Numbered from the stretch's first letter, positions 8,029 to 16,678 are shown. The stretch is 64,000 nucleotides of DNA from Sulfurimonas hydrogeniphila (GCF_009068765.1 NZ_CP035534.1:868001-932000), one strand, 5' to 3'. A program made the numbers and translations. The notes: a model not told the origin generated them from the sequence alone.

Positions 8029-9375
8029 TTAATACCACTCCAAAAGTTTTGTTACTTCATCGACTATAAATGTTTTTATACTTGTCTTTTCAAGTGGTTT
8101 TTTAGATACAAGTGCCTTGGTGATATTTTGCATTCTTGCCTCTTTGAGCCTTGCATCAAGGGCATATACTTCTCGAACATCGCCAACCAGAGAGACTTCA
8201 CCTATAAAAATAGTCTCTTTTGAGATGGCACGGTCACGGAAACTGCTGATAATTGCTGCGAGTATGGCTAAATCGGCTGCTGTTTCGGTGATTTTAATAC
8301 CGCCTGTTATATTGATGAAAACATCATATCCCGAAAGCGGAATCTCCAGTTTTCGCTCAAGCAGTGCCAAAAGCATATTTAGTCGGTTGTTGTCAAAGCC
8401 GGTTGCCTGTCTTTTTGCATTTGGCGTGTGTGATTCTGACACAAGCGCCTGAACTTCTAAAATGATGGGACGGGAACCCTCCATAATGACAGTAAGTGCA
8501 GAACCGCTTTGAGAGGAGTTACGGTTAAAAAAGCGTGAAGCAATGTCTGTGGCACTCACAAGTCCTTCGGCTTTCATCTCAAAAACACCTATTTCACTTG
8601 TTGCCCCGAAACGGTTTTTAAAGCCTCGTAAAATTCTCAGCTCCTGGGAAGAATCCCCTTCAAAATACAAAACGGTGTCAACCATATGTTCCAAAACCCG
8701 AGGACCGGCAATAGAGCCTTCTTTTGTAATATGCCCGATAATGAAAATGGCTATATCCTTGTCTTTGGCAATACGCATTAATTCAAAAGTGATCTGGCGA
8801 ACCTGTGTAACACTTCCCGGAGCAGAAGAGATGTTTTCCGAGTAAATAGTTTGAATAGAATCAATAATCAAAAAATCATATTTTCTGTGTTCAAGTTCAA
8901 CCAAAATCTGCTCAAGTCGTATTTCACTTAAAAGGTAGAGTGAATCATGGTTTGACTTGAGGCGGTTTGCACGCAGTTTTATCTGTCCGGCTGATTCCTC
9001 TCCTGTAACATACAGTACATCTTTGCCTGTTGATGCAATGTTTGAACCTACTTTAAGCAAGAGGGTTGATTTGCCAACACCCGGACTTCCTCCTATAAGT
9101 GTGAGTGAACCGGGAACAATGCCTCCTCCTAAAACATTGTCAAGCTCATCGTCGAGTGAAGAAAATCTATAGACTTCTTCTTCTATAATGTCATTAATAC
9201 TGACAGCTTTAGCCGATGATGATGTCGTTGATTTTGTCTGTTTGACAACTTCCTGTTGGTGCTCGTTTAATTCAACAAAGCTGTCCCAGGCACCGCAGTT
9301 GGTACATTTTCCCATCCATTTAGGTGTGGTAAGCCCACAGTGTTGACACTCAAAGAGTACTTTTTTCTTAGCCAT
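8029..9375 (-). CDS. radA: DNA repair protein RadA (Sms)
   Basis: 448 residues, full length. The N-terminal zinc finger has the pattern C-x2-C-x13-C-x2-C (residues about 10-28, CQHCG and CTNCGAW). The RecA-like ATPase has Walker A GSPGVGKSTLLL (about 94-105) and the RadA-specific KNRFG motif (about 252). The C-terminal Lon-protease-like domain lacks protease function in this family. RadA is a hexameric helicase promoting branch migration in recombinational repair and, in several bacteria, natural transformation. A minus-strand TATAAT lies about 35 bases upstream of the ATG. The upstream side borders the accessory island. Confidence 0.97.
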   Translation of the reverse strand: MAKKKVLFECQHCGLTTPKWMGKCTNCGAWDSFVELNEHQQEVVKQTKSTTSSSAKAVSINDIIEEEVYRFSSLDDELDNVLGGGIVPGSLTLIGGSPGVGKSTLLLKVGSNIASTGKDVLYVTGEESAGQIKLRANRLKSNHDSLYLLSEIRLEQILVELEHRKYDFLIIDSIQTIYSENISSAPGSVTQVRQITFELMRIAKDKDIAIFIIGHITKEGSIAGPRVLEHMVDTVLYFEGDSSQELRILRGFKNRFGATSEIGVFEMKAEGLVSATDIASRFFNRNSSQSGSALTVIMEGSRPIILEVQALVSESHTPNAKRQATGFDNNRLNMLLALLERKLEIPLSGYDVFINITGGIKITETAADLAILAAIISSFRDRAISKETIFIGEVSLVGDVREVYALDARLKEARMQNITKALVSKKPLEKTSIKTFIVDEVTKLLEWY

Positions 9376-9765
9376 AATAATTATCTCTTATTTATATTTG
9401 AAGCATTATAATCTATTTTTTATTTTTGTATTAAAAAAATGACATTTTGTCATAAAATAGAAAGAGCCAATCACAGGGGGGGTAGTCCAATGGCATTAAG
9501 TTAAGTGGCTTTTTCGAAACCCGTACTTCAGTGCGGGCTTTGTGTCTTTCAAGACTAAGGCCTGGGTTAAAACCTAGGTTCCGAGAAAACATCAAGCTAT
9601 TTTCTTAACTTAATGGCATTGAGAGGGGTAATTTTTTTTTGCATAATATTTTTGCAACTCTTTATATTGACACATCAAACATCTGTTGCAGATTATTCTA
9701 CTTCCTACAAATTATATATAGAAAAGCTTAAAATGATACAACTGATAATATAAATATTTATCAAG
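9376..9765. other. Intergenic stretch between radA and the recombinase remnant
   Basis: 390 bases without a gene. The first 60 hold the minus-strand radA promoter. A run of seven G (9476-9482) precedes the inverted-repeat element (9487-9622). The remaining 140 bases are AT-rich, with a T9 run at 9632-9640; I see no open frame, tRNA or other structure there. Confidence 0.8.
9487..9622. mobile_element. MITE-like structured element, copy 1
   Basis: A 136-bp non-coding element bounded by inverted repeats: the left arm 9487-9505 matches the reverse complement of the right arm 9604-9622 at 17 of 19 positions. Inside are nested stems: an outer TTTTTCGAAACCC / GGTTCCGAGAAAA pairing, a 7-bp hairpin CCCGTAC-TTCA-GTGCGGG, a GTCTT/AAGAC hairpin and a CCTGGGTT/AACCTAGG hairpin. 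A second copy lies at 62785-62920 in the same orientation. GGGGTA occurs just outside both ends, possibly a degenerate target duplication. It has no coding capacity, so if mobile it would need a transposase in trans. Confidence 0.8.
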
Positions 9766-10059
9766 CTATAATTTTCCAAACTCCAACCACTTAATTCCCT
9801 TAAAAAGTTCCTTAACACTATACCCACTAAAATACTGCTGAGTAGTAGTGTCTTTATCAGGTTCATGTCCAAGTATTCTGTTTATTAAATCTTTCGGAAG
9901 TTTTTGGTGTACTGCATTTCTAAGCATTTGTGAACTTGGATTATGTCTCAGAGAGTAAAAAACTTGATTTTCTTCTTTTGTTACATATCTTCTAATTCCA
10001 CCCATGTGATTGAATATCCTTTTTACTACCTTATGTTCAACCTGCCTTAATGATAAATT
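9766..10059 (-). pseudogene. Tyrosine recombinase/phage integrase, 5'-truncated
   Basis: Only about the last 97 codons of a tyrosine recombinase remain. Visible are the box II region SLRHNPSSQML (R of the catalytic set plus H), the ILGHE motif and the C-terminal nucleophile region TTQQYFSGYS (Tyr). The N-terminal DNA-binding domain and the first catalytic Arg are missing. The reading frame stays open upstream of the first ATG (10005) to exactly 10059, where it abuts the TAA of the neighbouring ATPase gene (10060-10062). That junction suggests the recombinase was cut by the arrival of the ATPase gene or by a deletion. No intact integrase is near. Confidence 0.8.
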
Positions 10060-11244
10060 TTAATATAAAAACCCAAACAACCAGAGTGGAATCTTATTGC
10101 CGTGCCCGATTTCAATATCATCCGCAACAACAAAGCTGTCTGGTATATCTTTTATTTGTTTAAAAGTTTTATTTTTACTGCCTACTTCTACCAAATATTT
10201 ATTGTTTATTAAAAAATCACCTTTTGCAGGTACACTTAGAACATCATCGTCAAACATACTCATAAAAAAAACTTCTCTAATCGTACCTATCTCAATATTT
10301 TGGCAATACGCATAATGAAGATTCGTATTTCCCAAATAAAGTTTATCCGGCTTAGTGAAAATATTATCGCCTTTGGTTTTCGCTCTTAAAAGGTTAAGAA
10401 TTTTACCTCTTTTTAAATACTCCATATATTTATAGAGTGTATGGTAATCACTTGTACCTATTTTTACAGAGAGCTCTTTAATATTGATTTTAAATGGTTT
10501 AGATTCACATACAAATTTTATAAGCTTTTTAAGCTTAATAATTTTATCATACTCTATCGGAAAAATAGAGGGTATATCTACTTCAATAACCGTATTGATT
10601 GTCTCTTGGAGTCTAAGCAGATAACTTCCCTCATTTTCAAAATAAAAAGGGTAGTATCCCATTTTTAGATACTCCGTCCAATACTCATAAATTTTTAATT
10701 TGGAAGATATTTCATACGCTATATTTTCATGGTCGACAAAAAGTTTTTCATATGTAAAAGTTGGCAACTTTTTTGAGCTCTTTAACTCTATAAATTCTCT
10801 AAAAGACAGACCTTTCATATGGTATAGAACAGCTCGTCTGCTTAAATCTCCTTTAGAATTATCTAATTGCAATGCACTTGAACCAGAAAATATTACATGT
10901 AAATCAAGCATATCATAAATTTTTTTTAGCTCTATTTCAAAATTTTTATATTTATGAATTTCATCTATGACAAGTAGCTTCCCACCCTCTTTTGAAAAGT
11001 TGTATGCTATCTCAAACAATGATTCTATTTCTATTGCATCTGCACTAAAGTAAAGCTTTTTAGCAAGAGGCAGATCATTTTCTTGTAAATACTGTAATAA
11101 GAAAGTTGTTTTTCCAACACCTCTGGCACCTATGAGACCTATCATTTTTTGAGGAAAATCTATATTTTTGTGTATATAGCGCTTATAGGAACTTTTTAAA
11201 ACTCGTAAATAGTTCAGTTGATAATCTTTAAGAGTTTGAAGCAT
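10060..11244 (-). CDS. AAA-family ATP-binding protein (AAA_14/DUF4143 type)
   Basis: 394 residues. Walker A GARGVGKTTFLLQYL (about residues 36-50), Walker B LLVIDEIHKY (about 89-98) and a sensor-like IFSGSSALQL (about 117) define the ATPase. The rest matches the DUF4143-type architecture, with a winged-helix-like middle and a C-terminal nuclease-like fold (DFLINNKYLVEVGSK with a conserved Glu/Lys). Such proteins are common in accessory regions of bacteria and archaea and their role is mostly unknown. Base composition is more AT-rich than the flanks. A paired operator-like motif lies upstream. The gene contains a TTACATGTAA (10893). Confidence 0.85.
   Translation of the reverse strand: MLQTLKDYQLNYLRVLKSSYKRYIHKNIDFPQKMIGLIGARGVGKTTFLLQYLQENDLPLAKKLYFSADAIEIESLFEIAYNFSKEGGKLLVIDEIHKYKNFEIELKKIYDMLDLHVIFSGSSALQLDNSKGDLSRRAVLYHMKGLSFREFIELKSSKKLPTFTYEKLFVDHENIAYEISSKLKIYEYWTEYLKMGYYPFYFENEGSYLLRLQETINTVIEVDIPSIFPIEYDKIIKLKKLIKFVCESKPFKINIKELSVKIGTSDYHTLYKYMEYLKRGKILNLLRAKTKGDNIFTKPDKLYLGNTNLHYAYCQNIEIGTIREVFFMSMFDDDVLSVPAKGDFLINNKYLVEVGSKNKTFKQIKDIPDSFVVADDIEIGHGNKIPLWLFGFLY
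10893..10902. repeat. TTACATGTAA copy in the island ATPase
   Basis: Perfect palindrome read as Leu-His-Val within the ATPase domain, just before the IFSG segment. Its presence in an apparently acquired gene means the motif is not limited to core genes. Confidence 0.9.
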
Positions 11245-11302
11245 TAGAAGTCCTTTTATTGTTTGAACATAAATATTATATCATAAAATTATGGTTTGAA
11301 CC
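11245..11302 (-). promoter_or_regulatory. Promoter with two operator-like GTTTGAAC motifs
   Basis: Upstream of the ATPase gene, TGTTTGAACA (11260-11269) and ATGGTTTGAACCAT (11291-11304) share the core GTT-TG-AAC and lie 33 bp apart, about three helical turns. A minus-strand TATAAT lies between them, and AGGACT precedes the ATG. The layout suggests repression by a dimeric regulator bridging the -10 box, possibly autoregulation, although the ATPase shows no obvious DNA-binding repressor domain beyond its winged-helix-like part. Confidence 0.45.
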
Positions 11303-11349
11303 ATATTTTATCCGTATGTTTTATGAAGTACTATAATATAAAAGCAGAG

Positions 11350-12228
11350 TTATGCATCTTCTGTAAAAATGGCATCAAGCAGACCATCGACAAATTCGTA
11401 TTTGTCAAACGGTGTGAGATTTTCCGGCTGTTCTCCTGTGCCTACGTAAATTATAGGAAGTTCCAAGGCATAGGCGATGGAGAAGATACTGCCGCCTTTT
11501 GCCGTACCGTCGAGTTTTGTGATGATGATGCCGTCTATGCCTATCATCTCATTGAAGGCCTTTGCCTGACTTATTGCGGAATTGCCCTGTGTGCCGTCTA
11601 TGATGAGTACGGTTCTGTGCGGTGCGCCTTTGTGGGCTTTGTCGCAGATGCGTTTTACTTTTTTGAGCTCATTTGCCAGGTTTGTCTGTGTGTGGAGACG
11701 TCCTGCAGTGTCTATGATGACATTGTCAAAACCTTTTGCCTTTGCCGAATCTATGGCATCATAGGCAACTGCCGAGCTGTCATGCCCCTGTTTGGAAGAG
11801 ACAATGGGAATGTCAAGTCTGTTTGCCCAAAGTGTCAGCTGTTCGATGGCTGCGGCACGAAAGGTATCGCCTGCACCGAGTAAAACTTTTTTGCCTTCCT
11901 GCTTGTACTTGTAAGCGAGTTTTGCAATAGTGGTTGTTTTTCCGGCACCGTTGACGCCGACTATGAGTTCTACAAAAGGAGGTGTGAACTCCGGTTCTTT
12001 GTAAGAGGTGTATGCCAGTGTCGCCAAGAGTTTTGAGCGAAGAATTTCACGTGTGATTTTGTCTTGGTATATTTCGTTGAGAATGATTTCGACCAAAGCA
12101 TATTCAACATCCGCTTCAAGCAAAATGTCTTCGAGTTCTTCTTTGGTAAAAGTGATTTTTTTCTTTGGAGCGACTGTTTTTATAGCGGCGACGGTTTTGC
12201 TGAGGGATTTTTTTATAAAACCAAACAT
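11350..12228 (-). CDS. ftsY: Signal recognition particle receptor FtsY
   Basis: 292 residues, the short form without a long acidic A domain. The NG GTPase has G1 [15 protein letters not shown] (about residues 89-103), the DTAGR G3 motif (about 171) and [11 protein letters not shown]4 plus closing loop (about 236-245). FtsY docks SRP-ribosome complexes at the inner membrane for co-translational insertion. Its start is 2 bases from the stop of the TlpA-like lipoprotein gene upstream, so the two are co-transcribed. Confidence 0.97.
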   Translation of the reverse strand: MFGFIKKSLSKTVAAIKTVAPKKKITFTKEELEDILLEADVEYALVEIILNEIYQDKITREILRSKLLATLAYTSYKEPEFTPPFVELIVGVNGAGKTTTIAKLAYKYKQEGKKVLLGAGDTFRAAAIEQLTLWANRLDIPIVSSKQGHDSSAVAYDAIDSAKAKGFDNVIIDTAGRLHTQTNLANELKKVKRICDKAHKGAPHRTVLIIDGTQGNSAISQAKAFNEMIGIDGIIITKLDGTAKGGSIFSIAYALELPIIYVGTGEQPENLTPFDKYEFVDGLLDAIFTEDA

Positions 12229-12230
12229 TG

Positions 12231-12794
12231 TTATATTCCTAACGCTTTTTTAATGTCACTTTCGATAAACTCTTCTTCTGTAGCACCCTGATAATAATTG
12301 ATTATTTTACCGTCTTTATATAAAACCATAAGCGGAATTCCGAAGTCTCTGCCTAATTTTAACTCTTTTGCTATTTCACTGATGATACGTGAGTTTTCAC
12401 TTGAATTGACAAGAGTATAGTTTGCATTATATTGTTTTTTGAATGTTTCAAGCTTTTCGTTTGGAATATTGTTTTCAACGCTAATCCCAATAATGATGAG
12501 TTTATCTTTGTATTTTTTTTGGAGTGAGGCAAGGTGTGACGCTTCCGCCTGACAAGGCGGACACCAGGTTGCAAATATATCATAAATGACTACTTTGCCT
12601 TTTGCCCCCTCAAGTTGCAGTCCATTGTCTGCTTTTTCGACAACAAGCTGTTTGTTGTCGAGTGATGTTAAAACGATTTCATTTGTTGCAAGGAGTGAAT
12701 TTGCTTCTTGGCGGGTGTTTTCTTTCTCTTTTGAGCAGGCTCCAAAAAGTAATCCGATTGCCAGTAAAGTAGTTAAGAGTGGAGTGTTTCTCAT
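12231..12794 (-). CDS. TlpA-like thioredoxin-fold lipoprotein
   Basis: 187 residues. A signal peptide with lipobox LLFGAC (Cys 20) anchors it to a membrane on the periplasmic side. A thioredoxin-like domain follows with active site ATWCPPC (about residues 74-80) and the cis-Pro segment [12 protein letters not shown] (about 152). ResA/TlpA-type proteins reduce disulfides in apocytochromes or copper proteins, which fits the many c-type cytochromes here. It is co-transcribed with ftsY, 2 bases apart. The exact partner cannot be told from sequence. Confidence 0.9.
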   Translation of the reverse strand: MRNTPLLTTLLAIGLLFGACSKEKENTRQEANSLLATNEIVLTSLDNKQLVVEKADNGLQLEGAKGKVVIYDIFATWCPPCQAEASHLASLQKKYKDKLIIIGISVENNIPNEKLETFKKQYNANYTLVNSSENSRIISEIAKELKLGRDFGIPLMVLYKDGKIINYYQGATEEEFIESDIKKALGI

Positions 12795-12860
12795 ATATTT
12801 TTTTGCCTTTGTTTGTTTATTTGTGTAAAATATGCAAAATTATAGCGATAAAGATTTAAT

Positions 12861-13427
12861 ATGACTCTTACAAAAAACAGTTTCAGGCAAATATGTCTTC
12901 AAAAGATTAAAAAAGCATCACAACACAATAAGTTTTATAAAGATTTTTTAATAAATAATGCACTCTTAAAAGAGTTGGAACATTTTAAAACCGGCAAAAG
13001 ACTGAAAATATTGTTTTTTTATCCGTTGCCATATGAGGCAGATATCCTTAAAGTGCTTAAAAAAATGAGAAAAAAACACGATATTTTTGTGCCGTTTATG
13101 CAAGGCGAAAGTTTTAAAATGGTACCATTTAGATTACCGCTAAAGAAAAAAAAATTTGATATTTTTGAAGCGGGAAATACAATAAAAAAAAATAATAAAA
13201 TTGATATAGCTATAGTTCCAGCAGTGGGAGTTGACGGTAATTTACAGAGAATTGGTTTTGGAAAAGGGATGTATGATCGTTTCTTTGCAAAATTAAAAGA
13301 AAAACCATATACTATTTTTGTACAACCGGTATTTTGTCACACAGACAGTTTGATATGTGATGCATATGATGTGGCATGTGATGTACTTATAACCCCGACA
13401 AGAACACTGCGTAAACGGAGTAGCTAA
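12861..13427 (+). CDS. 5-formyltetrahydrofolate cyclo-ligase
   Basis: 188 residues of the MTHFS family, converting 5-formyl-THF to 5,10-methenyl-THF with ATP. The diagnostic loop RIGFGKGMYDRFF lies near residues 132-144, and the N-terminal basic helix and the FVPFMQGESFKMV segment correspond to the substrate region. It is Lys-rich and lacks a clear Shine-Dalgarno before its ATG. It starts 66 bases from the divergent TlpA gene and is followed 24 bases later by rny in the same direction. Confidence 0.9.
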   Translation: MTLTKNSFRQICLQKIKKASQHNKFYKDFLINNALLKELEHFKTGKRLKILFFYPLPYEADILKVLKKMRKKHDIFVPFMQGESFKMVPFRLPLKKKKFDIFEAGNTIKKNNKIDIAIVPAVGVDGNLQRIGFGKGMYDRFFAKLKEKPYTIFVQPVFCHTDSLICDAYDVACDVLITPTRTLRKRSS

Positions 13428-13451
13428 GGTCTTTATAAAAAGGTTTATTAG

Positions 13452-15020
13452 ATGTTAAACGAAATACTGCTTGGTGGTGCAATTGCAACAGTAAGTGGAG
13501 TAGTTGGTTTTTTAATTTCTAAAAAGATAACCGGTGCTAACTTTGATGTATATGTTGAACAGGCGGTTGCCAAAGCAAAGGCGATTGAAAATGAAGCACA
13601 GACACTTCTGGAACGTGCAAAACTCAAAGCACGTGAAATAGAGCATGAAGCACAAAAAGCCTTTGACAGTGCCAAAGAACGTGCACGTGCAGATTTTGCG
13701 CAAAGAGAAGATGAACTTTTACGCAAAGAACAAAGTCTGAAGCGCTTGATACAGGATGAAGAAAAAAACATTCAAAATGAGTTAAACAGAATCAAAGCAC
13801 AAAAAGTTAACCTGGAAAGAAATGAAAAATCACTGGCTTCACTGAAAAAAAAGTATGAAGAGAAAATAGATGAAGCAGTCCATACCATAGAACACAGTGC
13901 AGGTATGACACAGGAAGAGGCTAAAAAAATTCTTCTTGATAAAATTGAAGAAAAGGCGCGTGGCGAGATAGCACATATTGTAAGAAAATATGAAAATGAA
14001 GCCAGACAAGAAGGGGAGCGCAAAGCCAATTTTATTTTGGCACAGGCAACGAGTCGTTTTGCCGGAGAATTTGCTTCTGAGAGATTGACAAATCTGGTTC
14101 ATTTGGAGAGTGATGAACTCAAAGGCCGCATTATCGGTAAAGAAGGGCGAAATATCAAGGCTTTGGAAACTCTTCTTGGTGTGGATATCATTATAGATGA
14201 CACACCAAATGCTATTCTTGTGAGCAGTTTTAATTTGTATCGTCGTGCTATTGCAACAAAAACACTGCAGTTGCTTATAGAAGACGGAAGAATTCAGCCT
14301 GCGCGAATAGAAGAGATATTTAAAAAAGTTTCTGAGGAGTTTGAATCCAAAATTTTGGCAGAAGGTGAAGAACTGATAGCCGAAATGAATATCGGTGTAA
14401 TGCACCCGGAACTTATGAAATTAATCGGAAGACTGCGTTACCGCGCAAGTTACGGACAAAATGCGTTAGCCCATACGCTTGAGGTTGCCCATCTTGCCGG
14501 AATTATGGCTGCAGAAATGGGGGGAGACCCGATCTTGGCAAAACGGGCAGGACTTTTGCATGATATAGGCAAGGCATTGACGCATGATATGGATGGAAAT
14601 CATGTTGATTTAGGGGCCCAGATTTGTCGCAGATACAATGAAGATGAAGTTGTCATCAATGCAATCTATGCACATCACGGACAACAGGAAATCAACTCCA
14701 TAGAGTGTGGTGCGGTTTGTGCTGCAGATGCACTTTCAGCGGCACGTCCGGGTGCACGAAGAGAAGTTCTGGAGAGTTTTTTAAAGCGTGTTACCGAAAT
14801 AGAAGATATCGCATCGCGTCACAGCGGTGTAAAACAGGCATATGCGATTAATGCCGGACGAGAAGTCAGAGTCATCGTGAATGCAACTTTGGTAAATGAT
14901 GATGAGTCAATTCTGATGGCAAGAGAAATTGCAAAAGAGATAGAAGATCGTGTGCAGTATCCGGGTGAAATTAAAGTAAATGTTATTCGGGAAAGTCGGG
15001 CTGTGGAATTTGCCAAATAA
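13452..15020 (+). CDS. rny: Ribonuclease Y
   Basis: 522 residues, standard length. An N-terminal membrane helix (about residues 4-22) is followed by a long Glu/Lys/Arg coiled coil (about 30-200), a KH domain (GRIIGKEGRNIKALE, about 222-236) and an HD metal-dependent phosphohydrolase domain (His in AHTLEVAHLAG about 337-347, HD in LLHDIGKALTHD about 370). RNase Y is the membrane-tethered endonuclease that starts mRNA decay in bacteria lacking RNase E. Its stop codon lies within a perfect hairpin. Confidence 0.97.
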   Translation: MLNEILLGGAIATVSGVVGFLISKKITGANFDVYVEQAVAKAKAIENEAQTLLERAKLKAREIEHEAQKAFDSAKERARADFAQREDELLRKEQSLKRLIQDEEKNIQNELNRIKAQKVNLERNEKSLASLKKKYEEKIDEAVHTIEHSAGMTQEEAKKILLDKIEEKARGEIAHIVRKYENEARQEGERKANFILAQATSRFAGEFASERLTNLVHLESDELKGRIIGKEGRNIKALETLLGVDIIIDDTPNAILVSSFNLYRRAIATKTLQLLIEDGRIQPARIEEIFKKVSEEFESKILAEGEELIAEMNIGVMHPELMKLIGRLRYRASYGQNALAHTLEVAHLAGIMAAEMGGDPILAKRAGLLHDIGKALTHDMDGNHVDLGAQICRRYNEDEVVINAIYAHHGQQEINSIECGAVCAADALSAARPGARREVLESFLKRVTEIEDIASRHSGVKQAYAINAGREVRVIVNATLVNDDESILMAREIAKEIEDRVQYPGEIKVNVIRESRAVEFAK

Positions 15021-15042
15021 AGTAGAAAACTCTACTTTATTT
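15015..15042. terminator. Bidirectional hairpin between rny and DUF3365 gene
   Basis: A perfect 12-bp stem AAATAAAGTAGA / TCTACTTTATTT with loop AAAC. The arms contain the rny stop (15018-15020) and touch the stop of the convergent gene (15041-15043). A/T-rich sides give a U-run in both directions, as expected for a shared terminator. Confidence 0.7.
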
Positions 15043-15616
15043 ACTTTTTAATCGTAACAACGACGGCTCCTCTCAAGTCACCCATCTTGTAGTGCTGTGC
15101 TTTATCTTCCGGATATCTTTGGGCAATGGCACGTTCTAAAGCTTCATTCTGTATATTTCCATGACATTTCAAGCACACCTGTTTGTTTATTACTAATGGT
15201 TTATAGTATTTGTATGTATGTTCATCTACTTTTTGTATCAACTGTTTTGGTAGCTTTACATGTAGGCTTTGGAGCTTTTCAAGTGATTCCAAAACTTCTT
15301 GTTCATTACCTTGCGGCTGGTTGGCGGGGTTTCTGTATTTTGTACTGATTCTTTTGACTGTTACTCCTTTTGGAAGCTTTTTGTTCACTTCCTCTGTCAG
15401 GGTATAGGCTTTTTGTGTACAGAAATCAAGGGCTTGCATAGGACCGCCTGCTTTCATATTTCTTTTCATATTGGAACCCAAGGTTTTTAGCAGCAGTATG
15501 GAACTTTTCTGTCCTGTTTTTATTATGTTCTGCAGTTGTTTGTTTTCCTGTTGAGAGGCCCCAAAAAGCAATGAAACACTCAATGTAATATATGTAACGG
15601 ATTTTAAAATATTCAT
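15041..15616 (-). CDS. DUF3365 (Tll0287-like) c-type heme protein
   Basis: 191 residues from the ATG at 15616, chosen because GAGGAGG lies just upstream and a signal peptide (residues 1-19, ending LLFGAS) follows; an upstream in-frame ATG would hide the signal. The domain carries one heme motif, CLKCHG (about residues 144-149), and the family segment RISTKYRNPANQP (about 93-105). DUF3365 proteins are periplasmic, PAS-like heme-binding modules often found in sensors; here it stands alone, so a soluble redox or gas-sensing role is possible. A near-copy TTACATGTAG lies at 15256. Confidence 0.85.
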   Translation of the reverse strand: MNILKSVTYITLSVSLLFGASQQENKQLQNIIKTGQKSSILLLKTLGSNMKRNMKAGGPMQALDFCTQKAYTLTEEVNKKLPKGVTVKRISTKYRNPANQPQGNEQEVLESLEKLQSLHVKLPKQLIQKVDEHTYKYYKPLVINKQVCLKCHGNIQNEALERAIAQRYPEDKAQHYKMGDLRGAVVVTIKK

Positions 15617-15685
15617 GAAATCCTCCTCGATTAAAATATTCTTGGGATGATTATAACAAAACTTAGAATAATTTAATGCAACTTT

Positions 15686-15727
15686 GAGTATAATTGCGTC
15701 AATATTTAAAGACAAGGGAGCACACCT
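15686..15727 (+). promoter_or_regulatory. atpB promoter and ribosome binding site
   Basis: A perfect TATAAT (15689-15694) is followed by a 33-base leader with AAGGGAG about 7 bases before the atpB ATG. No -35 box is evident, as is usual for sigma-80 promoters in Campylobacterota. Confidence 0.6.
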
Positions 15728-16405
15728 ATGGGTGAACTGTTTACTTTTTTCGGACTTATCTCAGAAGATAAAACGTTTATTTTTATGAGTCACATGTTGC
15801 TATCAGCCGGTATAGCTTTAATCTTAGCGAGAGTGGCTATGTCAAATTTACAACTTGTACCCAAAGGGACACAAAACCTGATGGAAGCATACGTGCAGGG
15901 TGTATGGTCTATGGGTACGGATGTAATGGGCAGATTGCATGCCCGTAAATATGTTGCACTGGTAGCAACTATCGGTTTGTTTGTTGGAATTGCAAATATT
16001 ATTGGAATATTCCCAGGATTTGAAGCGCCTACAGCAATGTTGGAAATGCCTTTGGCTCTTGCTATAACAGTATTTGTGTATTACAACTATGTTGGTATTA
16101 AAGAGCATGGTCTGCTGCTTTATCTCAAGCACTTTCTTGGACCTGTCTGGTGGCTGTACTGGTTAATGTTCCCGATTGAGATTGTGTCTCATATCTCCCG
16201 TATTATCTCTTTGACATTCCGTCTTTTTGGAAATGTAAAAGGGGATGATATGTTCTTGATGGTAATATTGATGCTTGCTCCTTGGATATTGCCGATTGTT
16301 CCGTTTGCTCTGTTGACATTTATGGCATTTTTACAGGCGTTTATCTTTATGATGCTTACATATGTTTACCTTGGTGGTTCATTACTTGTCGATGAGACTA
16401 TCTAA
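15728..16405 (+). CDS. atpB: ATP synthase F0 subunit a
   Basis: 225 residues with five or six hydrophobic helices. The essential stator arginine lies in SLTFRLFGNVKGDDMF (about residues 157-172). Subunit a forms the proton half-channels of F0 facing the c-ring. No other atp gene is adjacent: atpB stands apart from the F1 operon, as known in Campylobacterota. A small membrane protein gene follows 9 bases downstream. Confidence 0.96.
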   Translation: MGELFTFFGLISEDKTFIFMSHMLLSAGIALILARVAMSNLQLVPKGTQNLMEAYVQGVWSMGTDVMGRLHARKYVALVATIGLFVGIANIIGIFPGFEAPTAMLEMPLALAITVFVYYNYVGIKEHGLLLYLKHFLGPVWWLYWLMFPIEIVSHISRIISLTFRLFGNVKGDDMFLMVILMLAPWILPIVPFALLTFMAFLQAFIFMMLTYVYLGGSLLVDETI

Positions 16406-16414
16406 TTTCTCTCA

Positions 16415-16678
16415 ATGCAAAAAGACATTTATGAAAAAATTATAAGCTTTTTGCTTGGAGCATCATGGGCAATAGTATTGTTCGGTGCTCTGTTTACTTT
16501 CAAGATATTTATCAATTTCGGAATCGTAATAGCGATTTTTACCACGATGGTATATATCTTTATCTCACTCTTTCTTATTCTCGCAATAGATGCTTTTTTA
16601 GTCAATAAACAGCGACTGCAGGAAGCGAAAAAACAAACCAAACTCTTAGAAGAAATCTATACTCAAGTCACTTCATAA
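16415..16678 (+). CDS. Small two-helix membrane protein after atpB
   Basis: 87 residues with two hydrophobic helices (about 11-33 and 37-62) and a basic, helical cytoplasmic tail ending LLEEIYTQVTS. Its size and topology recall AtpI/AtpZ-like assembly factors, but no conserved motif supports that name. It follows atpB by 9 bases on the same strand, so it is probably co-transcribed. Function unknown. Confidence 0.7.
   Translation: MQKDIYEKIISFLLGASWAIVLFGALFTFKIFINFGIVIAIFTTMVYIFISLFLILAIDAFLVNKQRLQEAKKQTKLLEEIYTQVTS

Noticed and set aside
9487-9622. Inverted-repeat element as a simple rho-independent terminator of radA or the recombinase
   Set aside because: It is 136 bp long with four stems, occurs twice with the same ends, and lacks a U-run directly after the last arm; the second copy lies between divergent starts where no terminator is needed.
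9376-11349. tRNA gene as attachment site of the island
   Set aside because: I found no cloverleaf or CCA-like 3' end near the recombinase remnant, and no direct repeat that would mark att sites.
13839-14405. Antisense frame of 188 codons within rny
   Set aside because: Composition is dominated by Phe, Cys and Ser as expected from the complement of Lys/Glu-rich coiled-coil codons; no start signals.
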